Shown here: positions 1-5,449 of the stretch, piece after piece | How positions within the stretch are numbered: position 1 is the first letter of the stretch | How the letters are laid out: every line of letters starts with the position of its first letter | Assembly: GCA_955652845.1 (NCBI GenBank) | Contig: CATPBY010000270.1 | Span: 1-5,449 of the forward strand | DNA: 5,449 bases | Direction: 5' to 3' | DNA from: an uncultured Terriglobales bacterium | Lineage (GTDB): Bacteria; Acidobacteriota; Terriglobia; Terriglobales; Acidobacteriaceae | Position numbers and translations under genes: made by a program | The notes under the pieces: generated by a model | What the model was told of the DNA's origin: nothing | The model's input: only the letters and a program-made list of their open reading frames with translations | Database searches by the model: none

Positions 1-633
1 CGCTCCGGTGCATTGTGGTTTCCGTCCACCAACGCGCTTGCTGCAGCCATACTGGCAGCCGCCATGGGAGTTGGATTTTTCTTTTTTTGGCAGACTCCCC
101 GGCATCAATTGAACAAGCCAGTTCAGATGAAACCGGAAGCTCAGCCCATCAGCGTGCTCCGCGACGACGCCACCGTCAGTGAGCAACCCACTATCACAAA
201 AGTTTCCAAGCCTCCTGCAGGTATCTCACGGCCTCGCCCCAAGCTTCCCGTGGTAGCTCAGACAGATGTTCCGCGCGCCATTGCCACCCCGCGCGCAACT
301 GCCACCCCGCGCGCAACCTTACAGATCGAAATTGACCATCACTTTATCGATGCGCACGCCTCGGTGTGGGTGGACAACAACCTGGTTTATGCGCATGCGC
401 TACGCGGTGACCGCAAGCGGCGCGGGCTTATTTTTCAAAAAGTCGAAGGCCATCAGTTTGAAGCGATTACCGTGCCTGCCGGTAAACACGACTTGCGAGT
501 GCGGATACAGTCGCCCACCGATTCCTACGACGAGTCTAAGACTATGGCTGACGCCATGATTGGAAGCAATGAAAGCATGCTCCGCATAGTGTGCCGCAAG
601 AAACCGGAAGAACTGCAAGTCAGCTTGCAGTAA
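1..633 (+). CDS. Single-pass membrane protein of unknown function, 5' truncated by the window edge
   Basis: The reading frame is open from base 1, so the N-terminus probably lies upstream. A TTG at 13 and an ATG at 64 are possible internal starts, but no ribosome binding site supports the first and the second would cut into the membrane helix. Counting from base 1, residues 11-30 form one hydrophobic helix (Ala-rich, then FFFFW). Residues 34-106 are a Pro/Ala/Thr/Arg-rich linker containing two tandem ATPRAT units. Residues 107-210 form a compact domain with alternating hydrophobic residues, including SVWVDNNLVY and VPAGKHDLRVRI, which suggests beta structure. I do not recognise this domain. 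The missing N-terminal part could be a cytoplasmic sensor or a Hanks-type kinase domain, because a PP2C phosphatase and an FHA protein follow directly on the same strand; that is inference from context only. The stop is a tandem TAA-TGA. Confidence 0.7.
   Translation, partial: RSGALWFPSTNALAAAILAAAMGVGFFFFWQTPRHQLNKPVQMKPEAQPISVLRDDATVSEQPTITKVSKPPAGISRPRPKLPVVAQTDVPRAIATPRATATPRATLQIEIDHHFIDAHASVWVDNNLVYAHALRGDRKRRGLIFQKVEGHQFEAITVPAGKHDLRVRIQSPTDSYDESKTMADAMIGSNESMLRIVCRKKPEELQVSLQ
283..318 (+). repeat. Two tandem 18-base units in the linker-coding region
   Basis: Bases 283-300 and 301-318 are direct copies that differ only at the last base (T versus C). Each encodes ATPRAT. The preceding 18 bases (265-282) share a CCGCGCGCCA core and may be a decayed third unit. 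The unit is a multiple of three, so copy-number change would lengthen or shorten the linker after the membrane helix without a frameshift. Confidence 0.85.
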
Positions 634-654
634 TGAAGAAAGCGGGATGACTCT

Positions 655-1476
655 GTGTCGCTTGAATTTCAAGTTGCCGCCAAAACCGACGTGGGTTGCG
701 TCCGGCTCCGGAACGAGGACAACTTCGGATACGACCTGGACCGGGGCGTCTTCGTCGTTTGCGATGGAATGGGTGGGCATGCCGCCGGCGAGGTGGCCAG
801 CAAGATTGCGGTGGACAGCGTTCTCGATTATTTCCGCCAGCTTCCTCCCAGTGAATTGCAGCACATTCCTGCTGAAGCCCCTGCGGAAAATCTGTCCGTC
901 CGCGCCCAAGCATTGTCCCAAGCCATTCAGCTGGCCAATACCGCTATTCATGAAGCAGCTTGCCGCGACCAGGAGCATGCGGGAATGGGGTCAACTGTGG
1001 TTTGTGTCCTCGCCGATGAAGATTGTTTCTCGGTGGGACACGTAGGAGACAGCCGGGTTTATCTCATTCGCCAGGGTGCGATTGAGCAACTAACACAAGA
1101 TCATTCATTCGTTACAGAGAAACTGCGGCTGGGCTTGATTTCTGCCGAGCAGGCTAGAAAATCATCAATGCAGAATGTGATCACGCGCGCGCTTGGGGTG
1201 GAAGAAACGGTCGAGCCCGAGCTGGATGATATCGTTTCAGCTCCTGACGATGTACTCGTTCTGGCCAGCGATGGACTCACCCGATCTCTCAATGAGCAGG
1301 ACATTCTGACTGCGGTAAGCAAGGCGGATGCCCTGGGAAACGCCTGCGAGGAGCTGATTCAGTCAGCGAAAAATGCGGGGGGAGAAGACAACATTACCTG
1401 CCTGCTCATTCGTTTTGTTGAGCCGCGATGGTACGAACATTGTCTCAGGAATTTCCGGATTGGCGGCAGCCGATAA
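655..1476 (+). CDS. PP2C-family (PPM) Ser/Thr protein phosphatase
   Basis: This is a complete 273-residue, metal-dependent protein phosphatase of the PPM/PP2C family, which removes phosphate from Ser/Thr in proteins. It has no signal peptide or membrane segment, so it should be cytoplasmic. The family motifs appear in order: RLRNED (residues 17-22), VCDGMGGH (35-42), GMGST (110-114), GHVGDSRVYL (128-137), LTQDHS (146-151), ITRALG (176-181), LASDGL (203-208) and GGEDNIT (242-248). The expected metal-binding acidic residues D37, D206 and D245 are all present. Length is typical of a stand-alone bacterial PP2C such as PstP/PrpC catalytic domains. The start is GTG at 655; the frame has an in-frame TGA at 634-636 and no other start codon between. 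The Shine-Dalgarno signal is weak (GCGGGA, about 10 bases upstream). The gene lies 21 bases after the membrane-protein gene and shares one base with the FHA gene. It probably reverses phosphorylation by a Hanks-type kinase encoded upstream or elsewhere. Confidence 0.95.
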   Translation: MSLEFQVAAKTDVGCVRLRNEDNFGYDLDRGVFVVCDGMGGHAAGEVASKIAVDSVLDYFRQLPPSELQHIPAEAPAENLSVRAQALSQAIQLANTAIHEAACRDQEHAGMGSTVVCVLADEDCFSVGHVGDSRVYLIRQGAIEQLTQDHSFVTEKLRLGLISAEQARKSSMQNVITRALGVEETVEPELDDIVSAPDDVLVLASDGLTRSLNEQDILTAVSKADALGNACEELIQSAKNAGGEDNITCLLIRFVEPRWYEHCLRNFRIGGSR

Positions 1477-2294
1477 TGGCACATCTCTCTCTCAAATTTC
1501 AGGAACGAGTGCTGCGTCATGTGGTTCTCGCTAAAGGTGTAGTCACCATTGGCCGTCAGCCGGACAACCTTCTACCGATTGATAATCCCGCGGTCTCTGG
1601 GTACCACGCCAAGATTTACTTCGAAGGCGGGAATTATATTGTTGAAGACAATGAGAGCTTTAACGGCACTTATGTGAACAATCGTCGCATTGGCAAAGTG
1701 ACGCTTACAGATGGGGACGTCGTCCTCATCGGTAAGCATACCCTCCTCTTTCAGATTGAATCCGTAAAGAGTCATGCTTCCGCGCACTCCGCCATAAACG
1801 ACCGCAGCAGTTACTGGCAGGGCGAGCTGGACAATGTGAGGCCGCCACAGCTCGATCCCACCATGATGTTGGACTCAAGAAAAGTGAGAGAAATGCTCGC
1901 TAAAACGGCTTCCTCGGGCGCCGCTACAGCAACCGTTCAAACCCTGGGTATCACGGCCACGCCCGCTGCCGATACGAAAGAAGTTGCCGGACGGCGAAAG
2001 ATCGGAATGCTGACCGTTGTGGGAGGGAAAACGGACCAGCCCCATTATCTGCTGTCAAGCAAGCTTACGGTGATCGGAAAATCGGAAATGGCCAGCATCC
2101 GGCTCAAGCGATGGTTCGCCCCGCGTATCGCTGCCTCGATTCACCAGCGTGAAGACGGGTACTTTCTGATTGCGGCAAGAAAGAACATTAAGATGAAGGT
2201 CAACAATATCGAGGTAGCGAACTCTTACGAGCTCAAAGCCGGTGACACTATCCACATTGCCGGCGTGACCGCGAAGTTTGACTTCGAAGGCTGA
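1476..2294 (+). CDS. FHA-domain protein with a second, degenerate FHA-like domain
   Basis: This 272-residue cytoplasmic protein carries two domains. Residues 4-95 are a canonical FHA domain, a phosphothreonine-peptide binder. G26-R27, S41-x-x-H44 (SGYH), N63-G64-T65 and N68 match the conserved binding-loop residues. A linker of about 80 residues follows, with DPTMMLD at 127-133. Residues 176-270 look like another FHA beta-sandwich (LTVIGKSEMASIRL, then a late KAGDTIHIAGV like the TDGDVVLIGKH of the first copy). However, GR has become GK, SxxH is replaced by APRIAAS, and NGTxVN is reduced to KVNN. It probably does not bind phosphothreonine in the usual way. The ATG at 1476 overlaps the phosphatase TAA by one base (TAATG), suggesting coupled translation. 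It is chosen because the FHA fold begins right there. An in-frame ATG at 1428 would add 16 residues read over the phosphatase tail and has no better ribosome binding site. It is likely a reader of the phosphorylation states controlled by the phosphatase. Confidence 0.93.
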   Translation: MAHLSLKFQERVLRHVVLAKGVVTIGRQPDNLLPIDNPAVSGYHAKIYFEGGNYIVEDNESFNGTYVNNRRIGKVTLTDGDVVLIGKHTLLFQIESVKSHASAHSAINDRSSYWQGELDNVRPPQLDPTMMLDSRKVREMLAKTASSGAATATVQTLGITATPAADTKEVAGRRKIGMLTVVGGKTDQPHYLLSSKLTVIGKSEMASIRLKRWFAPRIAASIHQREDGYFLIAARKNIKMKVNNIEVANSYELKAGDTIHIAGVTAKFDFEG

Positions 2295-2321
2295 TCTCCC
2301 GCCGAACAAAATAAGGTAAAC

Positions 2322-3935
2322 TCAGTCGCTTCCGAAGGCATCGCCAAAAGCACGTAACGACAAAGAGAAACCAGGTTGGCGGTGGCGTGTCATTGAGGGA
2401 GCAGCCGCAATCAAAGCTATGCCCGGAGTCTGCTGGGGATGACCTTTCGGACCGTCCTGGGTGGAAGAGCCATTGCTGTGAGACCCAGATTTTTCTTCGC
2501 GCAGCGAAGCGACGGCGTGCAGGAATGAGCGGGTCCAGCGCAACAGGCTGTGATCGCGGACAATCTCCCGCAGCAGGCGCATGCGATTTCGTTTGTCTTC
2601 CCGGGTCATTTGCGAAGCCCGGTGAATAGCCTCCGCCACACCGGCAAAGTCGTTGGGATTAACCAGCAATGCTCCGTGGCGTAACTCCGAAGCAGCGCCG
2701 GCAAACTCGCTGATGATCAGCACCCCGCGCTCGTCCAGCTGGGCGGCACAGAACTCTTTTGCCACCAGGTTCATGCCGTCTTTCAACGGGGTAATCAAAG
2801 CAACATCGGCGGCCCGGTAATAGGCCAGCAGTTCTTCGCGTCCCAGGCTCCGGTGCATGTAGTGAATCGGGACCCAACCATCCTGGGTAAACTCGCCGTT
2901 AATCTTGCTGACCAGCAATTCAATTTCGCGGCGAAGGTCCTGGTAATTCGGAATATCCTCTCTGCTGGGCACAACCACTTGCACGAGCGTAATTTGGCGG
3001 CGTAATTCAGGAAAACGTTTCAGCAGGAGGCCGAAGGACTTCAACCGTTCCGGGATTCCTTTTGTGTAATCGAGGCGGTCAACCCCGAGGACCAGGATAT
3101 TGTCCAGCAGATCTTTTCGAATTTCCTCGGTCCGGGTCGCCACCTCAGGGCGCGCGGCATGTTCGGCGAATTCATCGAAGTCGATGCTGATCGGAAATGT
3201 GCCCACTACGGTGGCTCGGTCGTGCGCGCGAATCAGCAGGTGAGGCGGCATGTCTTCCACTTTTACTTCAGCGAGCAAACGCTGCAGGCAGCTCACGAAA
3301 TTGCCGCGATCACGATCAGTCTGGAAGCCAACAACGTCGAACTGCAGCAGAGCCTTCAATATCTGCTCGCGCCACGGCAATTTTTCAAACACATCCGGAG
3401 CCGGGAAAGGAGTGTGAAGGAAAAACCCGATCCGGCTTTGTACCCCAGCCTCCCGCAGGTAGCCAGCGGTAAGCATCAGGTGATAATCGTGCACCCAGAT
3501 GAAATCCGCAGGCTGGGTGGCGCGCGCCGCGGCATCCGCGAATTTCCGGTTCACGCGCTGATAAATTTCCCAATATTCGGAATCGAAATTGCACCGCGAA
3601 GGCATATCGTGAAACAAAGGCCAGATGATTTCATTGGCGAATCCGGAATAAAACTTCGCGACTTCCTCTTCGGAAAGAGTGACCCCCTGTAACGTATACG
3701 GACGGCGTCTGGAAGCATGGGCCAGGAGAGGCTCGACCTCGTGGCTCTGCGTGGTGCCCGCCCATCCAATCCACACTCCCGGTTGATGCCGCAGAGCGGT
3801 ATCCAGAGTGCCCGCCAAGCCTCCGGAGCTTCGCTCCACCCGGGATCCGCCCGCATATTTGCGAATAACAACCGGCAGACGGTTGGAAACGTTGATCAAT
3901 CGTCCTTTAAGAAGGCGTCCGTCTTTTCGGATCAT
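2322..3935 (-). CDS. otsA: Trehalose-6-phosphate synthase (GT20)
   Basis: OtsA makes trehalose 6-phosphate from UDP-glucose and glucose 6-phosphate in the cytoplasm, the first step of the OtsAB pathway. The 537-residue product shows the GT20 signature throughout: VSNRLP (16-21), SGGLAG (37-42), WIGWAG (55-60), ANEIIWPLFH (100-109), VHDYHL (148-153), FFLHTPFP (171-178), GVDRLDYTKGIPERL (284-298) and DGMNLVAKE (386-394). R287 and K292 correspond to the phosphate-binding Arg and Lys of E. coli OtsA (R262, K267); D386 and E394 match the nucleotide-sugar contacts. The E. coli enzyme is 474 residues; here about 58 extra residues follow position 479, Ser/Gly/Pro-rich and without family motifs. The start at 3935 has GGAGGGG four bases upstream (3940-3946) and overlaps the otsB stop as ATGA. 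An alternative start at 3962 would add nine residues, without a comparable ribosome binding site. Trehalose is a typical osmotic and desiccation protectant. Confidence 0.97.
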   Translation of the reverse strand: MIRKDGRLLKGRLINVSNRLPVVIRKYAGGSRVERSSGGLAGTLDTALRHQPGVWIGWAGTTQSHEVEPLLAHASRRRPYTLQGVTLSEEEVAKFYSGFANEIIWPLFHDMPSRCNFDSEYWEIYQRVNRKFADAAARATQPADFIWVHDYHLMLTAGYLREAGVQSRIGFFLHTPFPAPDVFEKLPWREQILKALLQFDVVGFQTDRDRGNFVSCLQRLLAEVKVEDMPPHLLIRAHDRATVVGTFPISIDFDEFAEHAARPEVATRTEEIRKDLLDNILVLGVDRLDYTKGIPERLKSFGLLLKRFPELRRQITLVQVVVPSREDIPNYQDLRREIELLVSKINGEFTQDGWVPIHYMHRSLGREELLAYYRAADVALITPLKDGMNLVAKEFCAAQLDERGVLIISEFAGAASELRHGALLVNPNDFAGVAEAIHRASQMTREDKRNRMRLLREIVRDHSLLRWTRSFLHAVASLREEKSGSHSNGSSTQDGPKGHPQQTPGIALIAAAPSMTRHRQPGFSLSLRAFGDAFGSD

Positions 3936-4723
3936 AGTTCCCCTCCAGAGGCATGGAGCCATTCCTCAAGAAACCGAATGAGCTCCTGCGGTGGTCGTAA
4001 CCAGACCTCAGCTGCGGTCGGACGGTACTCCGGACGGACCAGCACGGTCAGACCCTTTCCACTCAGCGCGCGAAAAGCATCCTCGTCGGTGCGGTCATCT
4101 CCCAGATAAGCGATAGCGGCCTCCGGAAGACTTTCGGCAAGAATGGTTCGAACCGCGAAGCCTTTGTCTCTGCCGGGAACGCGGATTTCTAATCCCCCAT
4201 CGAATTCAAACAAGGTGAGGGGAAACTCAGACAGCAGAGGGAACCAAAGGCGGCGGACTTTTTCAATGACTTCCTCAGCGTCGGAACGGCTGAGCCCTCT
4301 TACGTGAATGGCGACTCCAGCCGGCTTGACTTCGACCCGCGGTTCCATTCCCTCCGATTCGAGCAGTTTCACCGCTAAGGCGAGGCCGGTTTGATGCTGC
4401 CGAGACAAGACATCGGATTCGTAACTTCCATCGGCCTTCAGCCGCTCGAAGCCGTGACTTCCCCAGATTTCCGGCCGAGGTTCAATACCGCTCAGAGCAG
4501 CCAGATCGTAGGGGGGACGCCCGCTGATCAGGATTACCCGCGTTCCCTCAGCCCGGATGCGCGCAAGTAAGGGACGTACTTCGGGATACGGGACGGCACG
4601 GTCGCGGTCGATGTGGAATGGCGCCAGAGTTCCATCGTAGTCCAGTAAAAGGATGCGGTCCGGGGCGGACGCAAGTCTGCCCAGAAAAGGGGTGTAAGCG
4701 AGCTGACAATCCAGTGTTTTCAT
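3932..4723 (-). CDS. otsB: Trehalose-6-phosphate phosphatase (HAD family)
   Basis: OtsB hydrolyses trehalose 6-phosphate to trehalose and phosphate, completing the pathway begun by OtsA. The 263-residue product is close to the E. coli length (266). HAD motifs are intact: motif I DYDGTLAPF at 28-36 with nucleophile D28 and acid/base D30; motif II LISGRP at 65-70 with S67; motif IV GDDRTDEDAF at 208-217 with the Mg-binding aspartates. The trehalose-phosphatase features GSHGFE (88-93), the lysine region EVKPAGVAIHVR (131-142) and GRDKG (184-188, K187 as the likely motif III lysine) are also present. The ATG at 4723 is chosen because AGGAG lies five bases upstream. An in-frame ATG at 4804 would add 27 residues that do not look like OtsB and has no ribosome binding site. 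otsB is the first gene of the operon and its TGA overlaps the otsA ATG, so the two are probably translated together in near-equal amounts. Confidence 0.96.
   Translation of the reverse strand: MKTLDCQLAYTPFLGRLASAPDRILLLDYDGTLAPFHIDRDRAVPYPEVRPLLARIRAEGTRVILISGRPPYDLAALSGIEPRPEIWGSHGFERLKADGSYESDVLSRQHQTGLALAVKLLESEGMEPRVEVKPAGVAIHVRGLSRSDAEEVIEKVRRLWFPLLSEFPLTLFEFDGGLEIRVPGRDKGFAVRTILAESLPEAAIAYLGDDRTDEDAFRALSGKGLTVLVRPEYRPTAAEVWLRPPQELIRFLEEWLHASGGEL
3940..3946 (-). promoter_or_regulatory. Shine-Dalgarno site of otsA
   Basis: On the minus strand this reads GGAGGGG and lies four bases before the ATG at 3935, inside the end of otsB. It decides the otsA start in favour of 3935 over the upstream in-frame ATG at 3962. 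Confidence 0.8.
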
Positions 4724-4728
4724 GCTGG

Positions 4729-4733
4729 CTCCT
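4729..4733 (-). promoter_or_regulatory. Shine-Dalgarno site of otsB
   Basis: On the minus strand this is AGGAG, five bases before the ATG at 4723. It supports that start over the longer frame from 4804. Confidence 0.75.
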
Positions 4734-4876
4734 GCCCTCCAGCAACTCGCGGCCTTGAGAACTCTACCCGGCGCAAAGTGACGGAAAGCAACAACCTCGT
4801 TCATACGTGAACCGCAGGTCGCGGGACTCGCAATTCAGGCCAGAAAGAAGCGCGACCCGGTGCGACTGGCCGTCGT

Positions 4877-4904
4877 TTGAGCTGGCGACGGCGGCTGGTA
4901 AAAT
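4877..4904 (+). promoter_or_regulatory. Candidate sigma70-like promoter, pointing away from otsBA
   Basis: TTGAGC (4877-4882) and TAAAAT (4899-4904) are separated by 16 bases, and the -10 box is preceded by TGG, an extended -10 feature. The match is four of six at -35 and five of six at -10. Transcription would start near 4911 and run away from otsB. The only frame just downstream is a 31-codon one starting at 4926. It may be a chance match. Confidence 0.3.
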
Positions 4905-5243
4905 GGCGCTCGTACGGCTGGAACTATGGCGAAGATTTACAGGCATTTTAACACGTCGATGTCGAACAAAAGACCCGGAAGTGCATGCCAGGGAGTTAAG
5001 TCCGGCGAAACCAGCGCCTGAGCACCAACAGTCCTCAAGATTGAGAGGCGGGCGCAAGCGTTAAAGGATTGTGGGCCGCAGAGCATTGTTAAGCGAGGGT
5101 TTTAGAGGCAGATTCTTTAGCAAGGGTTGCACAATTACAGGTGAAACGCTGATATGAAATGAAGGTATTGAACCATCCTTAGTGGCATTTACCAGGTTGA
5201 TAAGACCGCTAACAGAGTGGCTGGGATCGGATGATACAACTTC

Positions 5244-5261
5244 GGCGAACGCACATTCGCC
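5244..5261 (-). terminator. Weak hairpin downstream of pdxS
   Basis: GGCGAA (5244-5249) and TTCGCC (5256-5261) form a perfect six-base-pair stem with a six-base loop. It lies about 33 bases after the pdxS stop. No run of U follows on either strand, so it is not a canonical intrinsic terminator; it is listed because its position would suit pdxS transcript-end formation. Confidence 0.2.
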
Positions 5262-5293
5262 TCTGCGGCACTCGAATGTTTTAGCGGCTAGTG

Positions 5294-5449
5294 TTACCAG
5301 CCCCTGGTTTGCAGCATGTGGGCTTCGTCCATGGCACCCACCGCCAAGCCCTTCATCCCGGTAAGATCACCGCTGACTTCGAGTAATACCTTAGGATCTT
5401 GATAGTGCGTGGCTGCCTGCACGATAGCTTTGGCGCGCTTCTCGGCTTC
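5294..5449 (-). CDS. pdxS: Pyridoxal 5'-phosphate synthase lyase subunit PdxS, C-terminal fragment
   Basis: The last 51 codons plus a TAA stop of a minus-strand gene that continues beyond the right edge. The translation contains KAIVQAATHYQDPKVLLEVS and ends in QTRGW. This matches the C-terminal end of PdxS (Pdx1/SNZ), whose usual pattern is KAIVxAxTHYxDPKxLxEVS followed by a variable tail ending in ERGW. PdxS is the (beta/alpha)8 synthase that, with the glutaminase PdxT, makes PLP from ribose 5-phosphate, glyceraldehyde 3-phosphate and ammonia. The catalytic lysines lie in the missing N-terminal part. The linker before the end (SGDLTGMKGLAVGAMDEAHM) is less conserved in the family. pdxT is not visible and would have to lie elsewhere. 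No functional link to the trehalose genes is apparent beyond a shared strand. Confidence 0.88.
   Translation of the reverse strand, partial: EAEKRAKAIVQAATHYQDPKVLLEVSGDLTGMKGLAVGAMDEAHMLQTRGW

Larger units (their letters stand above)
4724..5293. other. Intergenic region between otsB and pdxS with no recognisable gene
   Basis: This stretch of about 570 bases separates two genes that are both on the minus strand. It must hold the otsBA promoter and any pdxS terminator, but I see no convincing minus-strand -35/-10 pair close to otsB. Open frames exist on both strands (plus 4807-5064, minus 4764-5057), but their translations are rich in Arg, Ser and Cys, lack a domain-like pattern and look like chance. 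Visible signals are a plus-strand sigma70-like promoter candidate at 4877-4904, a 31-codon frame just after it (4926-5021), and a six-base-pair hairpin at 5244-5261. I recognise no tRNA, tmRNA, SRP RNA, RNase P RNA or riboswitch. Confidence 0.6.

Noticed and set aside
400..978. Minus-strand open frame of 192 codons opposite the membrane protein and the phosphatase
   Set aside because: It overlaps two plus-strand genes, one of them an unmistakable PP2C, and its translation shows no family motif. It is a shadow frame.
3159..3692. Plus-strand open frame of 177 codons inside otsA
   Set aside because: It is fully antisense to conserved GT20 motifs of otsA and has no recognisable domain.
3717..4109. 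Plus-strand open frame of 130 codons across the otsA-otsB junction
   Set aside because: It is antisense to the conserved N-terminus of OtsA and the C-terminus of OtsB; Ser/Arg-rich translation typical of a shadow frame.
4724..4804. N-terminal extension of OtsB from the ATG at 4804
   Set aside because: There is no ribosome binding site at 4804, the 27 extra residues do not resemble OtsB, and a good AGGAG supports the start at 4723.
5033..5048. Imperfect inverted repeat CCTCAA/TTGAGAGG
   Set aside because: The stem is short, needs a bulged base, has a very small loop and no T-run; not distinguishable from chance.
4764..5057. Minus-strand open frame of 97 codons upstream of and overlapping the longer otsB frame
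   Set aside because: Its composition is rich in Cys, Arg and Ser, it has no family resemblance, and it occupies the region expected to hold the otsBA promoter.
4807..5064. Plus-strand open frame of 85 codons in the otsB-pdxS gap
   Set aside because: It is Arg-rich without domain pattern, has no ribosome binding site, and the promoter-like boxes lie inside it rather than upstream.
5182..5364. Plus-strand open frame of 60 codons at the right end
   Set aside because: It runs antisense into the pdxS C-terminus, which is recognisable by its sequence and RGW ending.

Overview
This 5.4 kb window looks like bacterial chromosome of moderately high GC content. The gene types and their arrangement (a Ser/Thr phosphatase next to an FHA protein, a two-gene trehalose operon and a PdxS-type vitamin B6 gene) fit an acidobacterium (Terriglobia-like). 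That assignment rests on general resemblance, not on a marker gene, so it is tentative.

Left half, plus strand (1-2294): a three-gene cluster that looks like a phosphorylation signalling cassette. It opens with the C-terminal part of a single-pass membrane protein that enters from beyond the left edge. This part has a TM helix, a Pro-rich linker with a small tandem repeat and a beta-rich C-terminal domain of unknown function. Next is a complete PP2C-type Ser/Thr phosphatase with a GTG start. Last is an FHA protein whose start overlaps the phosphatase stop by one base. The FHA protein has a canonical N-terminal FHA domain and a second, C-terminal FHA-like domain that has lost the phosphothreonine-contact residues.

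Centre, minus strand (2322-4723): an otsB-otsA operon, read right to left. OtsB (trehalose-6-phosphate phosphatase) comes first and OtsA (trehalose-6-phosphate synthase, GT20) second, with a 4-base ATGA overlap. Together they make trehalose from UDP-glucose and glucose-6-phosphate. Only 27 bases separate the convergent FHA and otsA stops, and no terminator is visible there.

Right end (4724-5449): about 570 bases without a recognisable gene. They hold a sigma70-like promoter candidate on the plus strand and a weak hairpin near 5250. Beyond them is the C-terminal 51 codons of a minus-strand pdxS gene (pyridoxal 5'-phosphate synthase lyase subunit), cut by the right edge. I found no mobile element, RNA gene or CRISPR array. 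Nothing here is clearly a new system. The least familiar parts are the extracytoplasmic domain of the first protein and the degenerate second FHA domain.
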